Of a DNA stretch of 64,000 nt, positions 45,361 to 58,888 are shown piece by piece. The notes below the pieces were generated by a model. It saw only the letters and a list, made by a program, of their open reading frames with translations. It had not been told where the DNA came from and searched no databases. The stretch is from Phymorhynchus buccinoides (lineage: Eukaryota; Mollusca; Gastropoda; Neogastropoda; Raphitomidae). The stretch covers positions 47,652,763 to 47,716,762 of the forward strand of contig CM065697.1 in assembly GCA_017654935.2 (NCBI GenBank). The letters run 5' to 3'. The position numbers and the translations under genes were made by a program. Numbering within the stretch: position 1 is the stretch's first letter; the number at the start of each line of letters is the position of its first letter.

Positions 45361-45576
45361 TATGGTTTTCTAGGTAGGTACCGAATTACCTTTTCCCATT
45401 TCGCCTTATGGCCAGAAACGGCCCTTTTTGAGCATTATAAAAACATTGTGCGTAAAAACCCCGTACAGTATCTCACCGAGTGTAGAAGCTGCGACACTTG
45501 GTAGTGTCAATGTGTCAACACTCTGCCGTGGAAAGGATCACAACACAGAGTGGAGGCAATCTGTTCACCGCCGAAG

Positions 45577-45869
<293 letters not shown>

Positions 45870-47330
45870 ATACCGATCAAACTACCGCAAAAGGGGGGAA
45901 AGATATCCTGGAAATGTGCCCGCTGAAGGTCAGTTATGTCGACCAAACTACCACAAAAGGGGGAAGATATCCTGGAAATGTGCCCACTGAAAGTCATTTA
46001 TACTGATCAAACTACCACAAAAGGGGGAAGATATCCTGGAAATGTGCCCATTGAAGGTCAGTTATGTGGATTAAACTACCACAGAACTGGAAATGTGCCC
46101 ATTGAAGGTCATTTATGTCGATCAAACTACCACAAAAGGGGGAAGATATCCTGCAAATGTGCCCACCGAGTCATTTATACTGATCAAACTACCACAAAAG
46201 GGGGAAGATATCCTGGAAATGTGCCCACTGAAAGTCATTTATACTGATCAAACTACCACAAAAGGGGGAAGATATCCTGGAAATGTGCCCATTGAAGGTC
46301 AGTTATGTGGATTAAACTACCACAGAACTGGAAATGTGCCCATTGAAGGTCCGTTATGTCGATCAAACTACCACAAAAGGGGGAAGATATCCTGGAAATG
46401 TGCCCACTGAAGGTCATTTATACTGATCAAACTACCACAAATGGGGGAAGATATCCTGGAAATGTGCCCACTGAGTCATTTATACTGATCAAACTACCAC
46501 AAAAGGGGGAAGATATCCTGGAAATGTGCCCATTGAAGGTCAGTTATGTGGATTAAACTACCACAGAACTGGAAATGTGCCCATTGAAGGTCAGTTATGT
46601 CGATCAAACTACCACAAAAGGGGGAAGATATCCTGGAAATGCGCCCACTGAAGGTCATTTATGTGGATCAGACTACCGCAAAAGGGGGAAGATATCCTGG
46701 AAATGCGCCCACTGAAGGTCATTTATGTGGATCAGACTACCGCAAAAGGGGGAAGATATCCTGGAAATGTGCCCACTGAAAGTCATTTATACTGATCAAA
46801 CTACCACAAAAGGGGGAAGATATCCTGGAAATGTGCCCATTGAGTCATTTATACTGATCAAACTACCACAAAAGGGGGAAGATATCCTGGAAATGTGCCC
46901 ATTGAAGGTCAGTTATGTGGATTAAACTACCACAGAACTGGAAATGTGCCCATTGAAGGTCAGTTATGTCGATCAAACTACCACAAAAGGGGGAAGATAT
47001 CCTGGAAATGTGCCCATTGAAGGTCATTTATACTGATCAAACTACCACAAAAGGGGGAAGATATCCTGGAAATGTGCCCACTGAGTCATTTATACTGATC
47101 AAACTACCACAAAAGGGGGAAGATATCCTGGAAATGTGCCCATTGAAGGTCAGTTATGTGGATTAAACTACCACATAACTGGAAATGTGCCCATTGAAGG
47201 TCAGTTATGTCGATCAAACTACCACAAAAGGGGGAAGATATCCTGGAAATGCGCCCACTGAAGGTCATTTATGTGGATCAGACTACCGCAAAAGGGGGAA
47301 GATATCCTGGAAATGCGCCCATTTGATCGG
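45870..47330. repeat. 64-bp satellite with 241-bp higher-order repeat
   Basis: Basic unit: GATCAAACTACCACAAAAGG, GGGAAGATATCCTGGAAATG, TGCCCA.TGAAGGTCATTTAT. Variants lack AAGG (59 bp) or lack AAGGGGGAAGATATCC (short unit with CACAGAACTGG). The marker GTGGATTAAACTACC recurs at 46066, 46307, 46548, 46917 and 47158: spacings 241, 241, 369, 241. So a four-unit block is itself repeated, with one longer block. Confidence 0.95.
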
Positions 47331-47866
47331 CTGGCATTGGTTGCTTGGGAACAAACTCATGCACATAACGGCGCAGCGACGAATGATGTGAAATTACACC
47401 AAGTTCATAAGATGTCACGTGAGAAGGCGATTTGGGAAAAGGCAAGTCGGGAAAAGGCGATTCGAGAAGTTCCCATTCTGTAATTACTTGTATTCTGCTG
47501 CACGTTAGTTGTATTTCAACTTTAACTCACATTTTGCTGTCATATATATATGGTGGGTTTTTTTAACATTCATAGCACTTCATGTAACATTGTGTTCTGA
47601 CTCTTTTTGTGAGCATAATTATGCCGTACAGCCAAGTTTTTCACCTCGCACAAGAACTTAAACTGGGAATAAGCAAAAAACGAACATGAAATTCAAACAG
47701 GATTTTTTCATTTCTCGACGTATGTCTTTAACACATTCCGTATCGGCCAAATATCTAAACGAATTCCAGCCCATCTCTCCAAAATAGCTGTTGCACATCC
47801 AGCTGTGCGAAGTCATAGTCGGAAACGACTGACTGGCACACGTGGGACGTTTTGGCTATATCCACA

Positions 47867-47965
47867 ATTTCGCCCGTAAGGGAGATAATTTGATGACAGA
47901 AAGAGCCAAAACTGGCTGCTCTGTCATTAATAGATTATCTTTTCTTACGGGCGAAAATGTGAATT
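47867..47965. repeat. Imperfect hairpin, ~44-bp arms
   Basis: TTTCGCCCGTAAGGGAGATA at 47868 and TATCTTTTCTTACGGGCGAA at 47937 are inverted. Between them TGACAGAAAGAGCCA and TGGCTGCTCTGTCA extend the pairing. This could be a small MITE or a tip of one. A 135-codon frame crossing it has no motif and is not called. Confidence 0.6.
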
Positions 47966-48478
47966 TTGCCAGCGTGGGCGGCAAAACGTTGACTTTCAGC
48001 GAACACGAACGGCAAAGACGAGACAATTTTCTCGATTATTTTTTTGGGGGTCAGAAACAGCCTTGGCTACCTCTCTATCCGTCAATAAAATTGCTTTCTC
48101 TAATTCTAACTGTGGATAAAATTATTCCCTTTAAACTATTCCGAAAGGGCAAGTCTCCCTACCATTATGTTCTTTCTCAATGTCTTTCACATGCCGTTCT
48201 CATGTTTAGTTTTGTTTGCATTCCCGTAGTGAATACGTTTACAATGTAGACGCATAAATAATAAACGTTCCATGAAATGTGAAAATTAATTCCAGCCCTT
48301 ACGAATAGCAATTGCCTCCTCCGACAACTGACCGATGCACATGATGCAAAGCACGTGGTGGGCGATTTCACCCGTAAACTTTTTTCCCATAAAGTGATAG
48401 TCTAGTAACTTTTGCAACAACAAAATGAGTGAATAAACGAACGATTGAACGAACGAAAGAATATAATTATGCACTTAC

Positions 48479-48567
48479 GATGTTAAATCCTGCTGAAACC
48501 TGCCATAATGTTGCGGCAATCCAATCTTAGCAGTCGGTTGTTGCACCGGTGCAGACGGGTGTAACTT
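48479..48567 (-). other. Candidate exon 1 of a minus-strand gene
   Basis: The minus strand reads open as KLHPSAPVQQPTAKIGLPQ then HYGRFQQDLTS, ending at AACATC followed by GTAAGT. TTGCAG precedes it but without a pyrimidine tract, so it may instead be the end of a longer first exon. The phase does not join cleanly with the 44.7-kb candidate unless that one holds the start codon, making this 5' untranslated. Function unknown. Confidence 0.3.
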
Positions 48568-48787
48568 CTGCAACGGACCAGCTCACACTGTCATTGTGCG
48601 CAGACGATTGTCGCCTAGAGGGGTGTGACAATTTAATGAACTCATGCGTGTTGCACGCAAAACACGGGGAACTGTGTCACTGGGTCAACTTTCAACTCAC
48701 AGTTTGAATTTTTAAAAACTAGAATATTGAATGGACTGACTTTTTCCTCTGTTCTTTCAGTTTAATTTTAAAAATCGCATATACGTT

Positions 48788-48789
<2 letters not shown>

Positions 48790-48865
<76 letters not shown>

Positions 48866-48872
48866 CCTCCCT

Positions 48873-48918
<46 letters not shown>

Positions 48919-49019
48919 AGCAAAATCAAATTAACGCGTGTGTGTGATTCTATTTTTTGTTCTTTGACCTCCTTGCAGATAGGTCGGTGGCCTTTGCAAT
49001 TAAAAGTTTTGAGTCTTTG

Positions 49020-49095
<76 letters not shown>

Positions 49096-49098
49096 TCT
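48790..49098. repeat. (CT)n tracts flanking a retroposon-like tail
   Basis: CT runs at 48790-48913 and 49020-49098. Between them CTTGCAGATAGGTCGGTGGC with CTTTGCAATTAAAAGTTTTG occurs (48973-49012), whose reverse complement recurs at 49583-49625. Confidence 0.9.
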
Positions 49099-49257
49099 CA
49101 CAATACCTGCTTTGCTACCTTTATGTTTAATTATGTATGTGTAATTCTATGCCTTGCCATGTTTGTATTCTATGTTCGTATATGTACAAAGGTGCTATCT
49201 TTTTGTTCAAATTTGTATGTGTAATATCATGCCTTGCCATGTTTGTATTCTATGTTC

Positions 49258-49340
49258 GTATATGTACCAAGGACAGATTGGAAGACTAGGCGTTGCCTAA
49301 AATCTTTATCCTTGAAAAATAAAGTTAAAGTTTTCAAGTT
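49258..49340 (+). repeat. LINE-like 3' tail, plus copy
   Basis: CAAGGACAGATTGGAAGACT, AGGCGTTGCCTAAAATCTTT, ATCCTTGAAAAATAAAGTTA. Contains AATAAA. The same text lies inverted at 49922-49990, again beside a (GA)n tract, so the tail seems to travel with the microsatellite. Confidence 0.6.
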
Positions 49341-49378
<38 letters not shown>

Positions 49379-49525
49379 CACACACGAACGCGCGTGCACA
49401 CACACGCACACACAGAGAGATGTGGGTGGTGGGGGGCGGAGACAGTAATTTAGACAGAGGGCAGAGACAGGTAGGCTGGATAGGCATGCATCAGTCAGAG
49501 ACAAATTGAGATAAAGAAACTGGAC

Positions 49526-50139
<614 letters not shown>

Positions 50140-50392
50140 CAGAACACATTCAAACACACCAACAGAACACTTGCAAACACGCGTGGAAGCTTATTCTTCA
50201 TAATTTCATTTATTATTTAAAACCAAAGCAAACACAAAGCTGCACATTGACTGAAACTGACACAAACAAAGTTAGAGTTAGCTTACAACAGCAGCATGCA
50301 TGTTTGAGGACTGTTTATAATTGTTATAATTGTTATAATTTGATAAATGAAAAACATCAAGATCTATGTTCAAGTTCATGTATGAATCTTCA

Positions 50393-50735
<343 letters not shown>

Positions 50736-51169
50736 CAGTTGAATATTTAGTTATTGTGTAGATTATTGGTCTGTAATGTCTCCCAATCCCATTCCCACAA
50801 ATAGACAGAACAGTAGTGAGTGAGATAAAGATGTGTTCATGTATCTGTGTGTATAAAACATCCCGTGGGGATACCGGGCGGTCTTTTGTGTAAATAGTTC
50901 CCCCACCTTCTGGAAGTTATGTGCTTGTAACTTCTTCTAATCTGTCATTCTCTTTGACTCTATCTTTTCCCTTTGCTTACTGTCTGTCTGGCTTACCGGT
51001 CCATTCTCCTGCCTTTTTTTTTCTTTCAAGAAACACTTTCAAAAAGATTTTCTCCAGCCGAAGTCGGACTTGCTTGGCCTAACTATTTCTTAGTTCGGCG
51101 CATAACGGCAGCATGACGCATCTGCGCTCATAATTCACAGGAACCTGATCGATCGAAGAAAAAGAAGAA

Positions 51170-51925
51170 GAAAATATAGTCGACACGACATCTTTGTTAA
51201 ACACTATAATTGATAAGACTTCTCTATAATCGACAAGATTTCTCTGTTAAACACTATAATCGACATGACTTCTTTGTTAAACACTATAATCGACATGACT
51301 TCTTTGTTAAACACTATAATCGACAAGATTCCTCTGTAGTCGACAAGACTTCTTTGCTAAACACTATAATCGACAAGACTTCTTTGTTAAACACTATTGT
51401 TGACAAGACTTCTTTGTTAAACACTATAATCGACAAGACTTCTCTGCTAAACACTATAATCGACAAGACTTCTTTGTTAAACACTATTGTCGACAAGATT
51501 CCTCTGTAGTCGACAAGACTTCTTTGCTAAACACTATAATCGACAAGACTTCTCTGTTAAACACTATAATCGACAAGACTTCTTTGTTAAACACTATAAT
51601 CGACAAGACTTCTTTGTTAAACACTATAATCGACAAGACTTCTTTGTTAAACACTATAATCGACAAGACTTCTTTGCTAAACACTATAATCGACAAGACT
51701 TCTTTGTTAAACACTATAATCGACATGACTTCTTTGTTAAACACTATAATCGACAAGATTCCTCTGTAGTCGACAAGACTTCTTTGCTAAACACTATAAT
51801 CGACAAGACTTCTTTGTTAAACACTATTGTTGACAAGACTTCTTTGTTAAACACTATAATCGACAAGACTTCTCTGTTAAACACTATAATCGACAAGACT
51901 TCTCTGTTAAACACTATAATCGACA
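51170..51925. repeat. Satellite, 30-bp units
   Basis: Unit: TCGACAAGACTTCTTTGTTA AACACTATAA, repeated head to tail with few changes. A block of about 450 bp with the same succession of variants (CCTCTGTAGTCGACAAGACT markers at 51330, 51501 and 51758) shows secondary duplication. Confidence 0.97.
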
Positions 51926-52900
51926 AGACTTCTCTATAGTCAACAAGACTTCTCTGTTAAACACTATAATCGACAAGACTTCTCTATAGTCAACAAGACT
52001 TCTCTGTTAAACACAATAATCAACAAGACTTCTCTGTTAAACACTATAGTCGAAAAGACTTCTTTGTTAAACACTATAATCGACAAGACTTCTCTGTTAA
52101 ACACTATAATCGACAAGACTTCTCTATAGTCAACAAGACTTCTCTGTTAAACACTATAATCGACAAGACTTCTCTATAGTCAACAAGACTTCTCTGTTAA
52201 ACACTATAATCGACAAGACTTCTCTATAGTCAACAAGATTTCTCTGTTAAACACTATAATCGACAAGACTTCTCTGTTAAACACTATAATCGACAAGACT
52301 TCTCTGTTAAACACTATAGTCGACAAGACTTCTCTGTTAAACACTATAGTCGACAAGACTTCTCTGTTAAACACTATAGTCGACAAGACTTCTTTGTTAA
52401 ACACTATAATCGACAAGACTTCTTTGTTAAACACTATAATCGACAAGACTTCTCTGTTAAACACTATAGTCGACAAGACTTCTCTGTTAAACACTATAAT
52501 CGACAAGATTTCTCTATAATCAACAAGACTTCTCTGTTAAACACTATAATCGACAAGATTTCTCTATAATCAACAAGACTTCTCTGTTAAACACTATAAT
52601 CGACAAGACTTCTCTGTTAAACACTATAGTCGACAAGACTTCTTTGTTAAACACTATAGTCGACAAGACTTCTCTATAATCGACAAGACTTCTCTGTTAA
52701 ACACTATAATCGACAAGACTTCTCTGTTAAACACTATAATCGACAAGACTTCTCTGTTAAATACTATAGTCGACAAGATTTATCTATAGTTGACAAGATT
52801 TCTCTGTTAAGCACTATGATCGACAATATTTCTCTATAGTCGACAAGATTTCTCTGTTAAACACTATAATCGACAAGATTTATCTATAGTCAACCAGATT
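51925..52900. repeat. Satellite, mixed 30-bp and 20-bp units (50-bp higher order)
   Basis: A 20-bp unit TCGACAAGACTTCTCTATAG alternates with the 30-bp unit, giving 50-bp blocks around 51925-52260 and 52500-52700. In between are stretches of plain 30-bp units. Confidence 0.93.
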
Positions 52901-54125
52901 TATCTATAGTCAACGAGATTTATCTATAGTCGACAAGATTTATCTATAGTCAACAAGATTTCTCTGTTAAACACTATAGTCACCACGATTTATCTATGGT
53001 CAACAATATGTATCTATTAAACAATATAGTCAACACGATTTATCTATGGTCAACAAGATGTATCTATTAAACAATATAGTCAACACGATTTGTCTATTAA
53101 ACACAATAGTCAACACGATTTATCTATGGTCAACACGATTTATCTATTAAACACTATAGTCAACACCATTTACCTATATGATCAACAAGATTTCTCTATA
53201 GTCGACAATATTTATCTGTTAAACACTATGGTCAACACGAGTTATCTATGGTCAACAATATGTATCTATTAAACAATATAGTCAACCCGATTTATCTATG
53301 GTCAACAAGATGTATCTATTAAACAATATAGTCAACACGATTTATCTATGGTCAACACGATTTATCTATTAAACACTATAGTCAACACGATTTATCTATG
53401 GTCAACAAGATTCCTCTATTAAACATTATAGTCAACACGATTTATCTATGGTCAACAAGATGTATCTATAGTCAACAAAATGTATCTCTAAAACACTAAA
53501 GTCAACACGATTTATCTATGGTCAACAAGATGTATCTATAGTCAACAAAATGTATCTCTAAAACACTAAAGTCAACACGATTTATCTATGGTCAACAAGA
53601 TGTATCTATAGTCAACAAAATGTATCTCTAAAACACTAAAGTCAACACGATTTATCTATGGTCAACAAGATGTATCTATAGTCAACAAAATGTATCTCTA
53701 AAACACTAAAGTCAACACGATTTATCTATGGTCAACAAGATGTATCTATAGTCAACAAAATGTATCTCTAAAACACTAAAGTCAACACGATTTATCTATG
53801 GTCAACAAGATGTATCTATAGTCAACAAAATGTATCTCTAAAACACTATAGTCAACACGATTTATCTATGGTCAACAAGATGTATCTATAGTCAACAAAA
53901 TGTATCTCTAAAACACTAAAGTCAACACGATTTATCTATGGTCAACAAGATGTATCTATAGTCAACAACATTTATTTCTAAAACACTATAGTCAACACGA
54001 TTTATCTATGGTCAACAAGATGTATCTATAGTCAACAAAATGTATCTCTAAAACACTAAAGTCAACACGATTTATCTATGGTCAACAAGATGTATATACA
54101 GTCAACAACATTTGTCTCTAAAACA
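52900..54125. repeat. Satellite, 70-bp higher-order units, part 1
   Basis: After an irregular start, a 70-bp unit repeats from about 53430: GTCAACACGATTTATCTATG (20), GTCAACAAGATGTATCTATA (20), GTCAACAAAATGTATCTCTA AAACACTAAA (30). The unit is therefore 20+20+30 of the same ancestral sequence. Confidence 0.95.
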
Positions 54126-54283
54126 CTACAAACGATCAAGAATTGAAGAAGAAAAAACAAACACACACCATTAAACTTTCCGCTTATGTATATATATAGT
54201 TTGCTTTAATAAAACTTGTTTTGTGTCCAAATATATGTGTTTGTGAACCTAAGAAACAAACTCAATTACTATAGCTTTAACTT
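54126..54283. other. Non-satellite island inside the array
   Basis: About 155 bp unrelated to the satellite: GAAGAAGAAAAAACAAACAC, TATGTATATATATAG, TTTAATAAAACTTG. A/T-rich; contains AATAAA. It may be an insertion or a remnant of the array's host DNA. Confidence 0.8.
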
Positions 54284-56760
54284 TACAGTCAACAAGATGT
54301 ATGTATAGTCAACAAGATGTATACATAGTCAATAACATTTTTCTCTAAAACACTATAGTCAACACGATTTATCTATGGTCAACAAGATGCATCTATAGTC
54401 AACAACATTTCTTTCAAAAACATTATAGTGAACACGATTTATCTATGGTCAACAAGATGTATATTTCTTTCTAAAACACTATAGTCAACACGATTTATAT
54501 GGTCAACAAGATGTATCTATAGTCAACAACATTTCTCTCTAAAACACTATAGTCAACACGATTTATCTATGGTCAACAAGATGTATCTATAGTCAACAAC
54601 ATTTCTCTCTAAAACACTATAGTCAACACGATTTATCTATGGTCAACAAGATGTATCTATAGTCAACGACATTTCTTTCTAAAACACTATAGTGAACACG
54701 ATTTATATGGTCAACAAGATGTATCTATAGTCAACAACATTTCTCTCTAAAACACTATAGTCAACACGATTTATCTATGGTCAACAAGATGTATCTATGG
54801 TCAACAACATTTCTCTCTAAAACACTATAGTCAACACGATTTATCTATGGTCAACAAGATGTATGTATAGTCAACAACATTTCTCTCTAAATATGGTCAG
54901 CAATATGTATCTATAGTCAACAACATTTCTCTCTAAAGCACTATAGTCAACACGATTTATCTATGGTCAACAAGATGTATCTATAGTCAACAACATTTCT
55001 CTCTAAAACACTATAGTCAACACGATTTATCTATGGTCAACAAGATGTATCTATAGTCAACAACATTTCTCTCTAAAACACTATAGTCAACACGATTTAT
55101 CTATGGTCAACAAGATGTATCTATAGTCAACGACATTTCTTTCTAAAACACTATAGTGAACACGATTTATATGGTCAACAAGATGTATCTATAGTCAACA
55201 ACATTTCTCTCTAAGACACTATAGTCAACACGATTTATCTATGGTCAACAAGATGTATCTATGGTCAACAACATTTCTCTCTAAAACACTATAGTCAACA
55301 CGATTTATCTATGGTCAACAAGATGTATGTATAGTCAACAACATTTCTCTCTAAATATGGTCAGCAATATGTATCTATAGTCAACAACATTTCTCTCTAA
55401 AGCACTATAGTCAACACGATTTATCTATGGTCAACAAGATGTATCTATAGTCAACAACATTTCTCTCTAAAACACTATAGTCAACACGATTTATCTATGG
55501 TCAACAAGATGTATCTATAGTCAACAGCATTTCTCTCTAAAACACTATAGTGAACACGATTTATCTATGGTCAACAAGATGTATGTATAGTCAACAGCAT
55601 TTCTCTCTAAAACACTATAGTCAACACGATTTATCTATGGTCAACAAGATGTATGTATAGTCAACAGCATTTCTCTCTAAAGCACTATAGTCAACACGAT
55701 TTATATGGTCAACAAGATGTATCTATAGTCAACAACATTTCTCTCTAAATATGGTCAGCAATATGTATCTATAGTCAACAACATTTCTCTCTAAAACACT
55801 ATAGTCAACACGATTTATATGGTCAACAAGATGTATCTATAGTCAACAGCATTTCTCTCTAAAACACTATAGTCAACACGATTTATATGGTCAACAAGAT
55901 GTATCTATAGTCAACAGCATTTCTCTCTAAAACACTATAGTCAACACGATTTATCTATGGTCAACAAGATGTATCTATAGTCAACGACATTTCTTTCTAA
56001 AACACTATAGTGAACACGATTTATATGGTCAACAAGATGTATCTATAGTCAACAGCATTTCTCTCTAAAACACTATAGTCAACACGATTTATCTATGGTC
56101 AACAAGATGTATCTATAGTCAACAGCATTTCTCTCTAAAACACTATAGTCAACACGATTTATCTATGGTCAACAAGATGTATCTATAGTCAACAGCATTT
56201 CTCTCTAAAACACTATAGTCAACACGATTTATCTATGGTCAACAAGATGTATCTATAGTCAACGACATTTCTTTCTAAAACACTATAGTGAACACGATTT
56301 ATCTATGGTCAACAAGATGTATCTATAGTCAACAACATTTCTCTCTAAAACACTATAGTGAACACGATTTATATGGTCAACAAGATGTATCTATAGTCAA
56401 CAGCATTTCTCTCTAAAACACAATAGTCAACACGATTTATCTATGGTCAACAAGATGCATCTATAGTCAACAGCATTTCTCTCTAAAACACAATAGTCAA
56501 CACGATTTATCTATGGTCAACAAGATGTATCTATAGTCAACAGCATTTCTCTCTAAAGCACTATAGTCAACACGATTTATATGGTCAACAAGATGTATCT
56601 ATAGTCAACAGCATTTCTCTCTAAAACACTATAGTCAACACGATTTATATGGTCAACAAGATGTATCTCTAAAACACTGTAGACCACAAGAGTTCTCTAT
56701 AGTCAAAAAGATTTCTCTATAGTCAACAAAATATATTTCTCTGTAGTCAACAAGATTTCT
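54284..56760. repeat. Satellite, 70-bp higher-order units, part 2
   Basis: Same 70-bp architecture with the third part reading GTCAACA(A/G)CATTTCTCTCTA. Some units lack CTATG. The marker CTAAATATGGTCAGCAATAT occurs at 54888, 55352 and 55746. The first two are 464 bp apart and the text around them, including an AGTCAACGACATTTCTTTCT variant, repeats at the same 464-bp offset. The array ends in degenerate units near 56760. Confidence 0.95.
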
Positions 56761-56885
56761 CTATTAACTCAACCGCACTATTACAATTTTATACAGCCGA
56801 TATGTGACGTCATCGTTGACAACGGTCCCACTACTAGTACTACTACTGTACAAGGCCAGAGATGTGTAGAAGGAGATGTCTCTCC

Positions 56886-58489
56886 TATGGTGCGCCAAAT
56901 TGACAAATCTCTCAACAGGGGGGCCGTTTCACAAGGGCTAACGTTGTGAGCGCAAATCGGCAAAAACGGTACTAAGAAACACCTCTTTTGCCGACGTTTG
57001 TCGAAAACGTTTTGTGGCTGTGATCGAGGTAGCAAGCGACAAACTATTTGAAGGATCATGGGAAATATCAATACTTCCGGCTTTTTTTTTATATCTCGCG
57101 TGACGAGACTTGAACTTTAAAAATGAAAGACCAAAACAATAAGCTTGCAGCAAATGTTCTTTAGTCTATCGTGAAAACATAATATGGGATGATTTTAGCA
57201 AATTAAACAAACGCAAGTGTTTTTGAGTGCTCTTTCTTAATTTTTTCATCATGTTAGATGGCATAATATAGTGCAAATTTAATTTTCTGCACACAAATAG
57301 ACGTGGTTCTCTTTTCCTTTTCGTGAAATCGAAAACTTTGTACAAACTGACAGAGAGGTATGATTTATCTCCCTTATGATAGCAACCCTTTTCTCTCTCC
57401 CAAAAATGAAGAGTAAGCTTAAAGAGTTATCTGACCCTAACAAGCGTTTAGGGTGTGTCTTAGGCCCCATTTGGCGTAAGCGTTATTCGCGTGGCGACCG
57501 TTATCTAGAGAAACTCGACCCTGGTGTTCGATAGAGTTTGGAAACACTGTCGAACTGCTGGGTGCAGCTTCAATACTGTAGCTAGTGGTTAGGTAGAGTT
57601 TCAAAACTGAGTTTCAAAACTCTCTCGAGGAACTCGACAAAGGTTGTGTTCGGAGAATTCTATTGAGCCCGCCACTTTGTGATTTTCTTCTAACAGAGCA
57701 TTTCATTGGTAGAAAATGCTTGTGTCTTCGTGTGAAAAGCGCGAAATCAAACAATGCAGTGTGAAAACTAGCCTATTACGAGTGCGACTCCTAGTCGCAG
57801 CAACAGCTATGGTCGCCAATGCATTTGAATTCGACGACGGTGAGTCTGGTATTGTCACATCGATTTGTTTAATATGTTGAAGACATTTACATCCTTTACT
57901 CTAGATTGATAAAGTCATCTGCTAAGGCACGAACATTGTCTGCTAACCATGTACCAATCAGAAATCGCGATATAAAAACTGTAGCTCGATAGAATTATTT
58001 TGTGGAAACCCTACTTCTCTGTTCAATTGAGTTTTTAATCTACTACCTATCTGTTCGATAGAGCTGTAAAACTCTATCGAACACATAGGTAGGGTTATAA
58101 AACTAAGTCGGACTGTTATCTACAGTTTTCAAACTCTATTGAACACATAGGTAGGGTTATAAAACAAAGTCGGACTGTTATCTACAGTTTTCAAACTCTA
58201 TTGAACACATAGGTAGGGTTATAAAACAAAGTCAGACTGTTATCTACAGTTTTCAAACTCTATCGAACACATAGGTAGGGTTATAAAACAAAGTCGGACT
58301 GTTATCTACAGTTTTCAAACTGTATTGAACACATAGGTAGGGTTATAAAACAAAGTCGGACTGTTATCTACAGTTTTCAAACTGTATTGAACACATAGGT
58401 AGGGTTATAAAACTAAGTCGGACTGTTATCTACAGTTTCCAAACTCTATTGAACACCGATAGAGAGATTTGTCAATTTGGCGCACCATA
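56886..58489. mobile_element. Non-autonomous DNA element with 28-bp perfect TIRs
   Basis: TATGGTGCGCCAAATTGACA AATCTCTC at 56886-56913 is exactly inverted at 58462-58489. The outermost TA on both sides could be a target duplication. The sequence just outside the ends also shows weaker inverted similarity, so the true termini may lie further out. A second inverted pair is nested inside: GGTGTTCGATAGAGTTTGGA near 57523 and its near-complement near 58435-58456. There is no transposase. At 57810 an ATG opens MVANAFEFDD followed by GTGAGT, a short exon-like piece. Confidence 0.65.
58070..58450. repeat. 62-bp tandem repeat, ~6 copies
   Basis: Unit: CTATTGAACACATAGGTAGG, GTTATAAAAC(A/T)AAGTCGGAC, TGTTATCTACAGTTTTCAAA, CT. 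It lies inside the TIR-bounded element and contains the same CTAT(T/C)GAACAC text as the element's inner terminus. Confidence 0.92.
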
Positions 58490-58888
58490 CTCTCCATATC
58501 TATGACTAGGCCTACTAGCCTAAGTCATCTCACGATGTCTCACGTGGTTGTTTCAAGTCCAGGGAAGTAAATCCTGACTGCCAACTGTAATTTAGTCATT
58601 TTAGACTGCAGTGTGTGTCTCCCTTCCATTATGTAGTGTCTGAGCCTACAACTGGCAAATAGCTAATAATAGAAAGACCCATACCTATAATTATTTGGAT
58701 TCGACAAGATCAGGAATATAAAACACTTAGTGCAACTTAGTGAATTTGTAAACTAAATATTACGCTTTGGCGCACTTCTTTAATTAATAAATACAACACA
58801 TCAAAAATCAACAACAAACAAAATGTTTCCAGCATGATAAAACACCGAATAAAATTTGACAAATCAGATTAAATAAAGAAATGCTATA

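Noticed and set aside
47842..48249. 135-residue protein starting MGRFGYIHNFARKGDN
   Set aside because: It runs through an imperfect hairpin repeat, has no splice-site or motif support, and is of a length expected by chance in this sequence.
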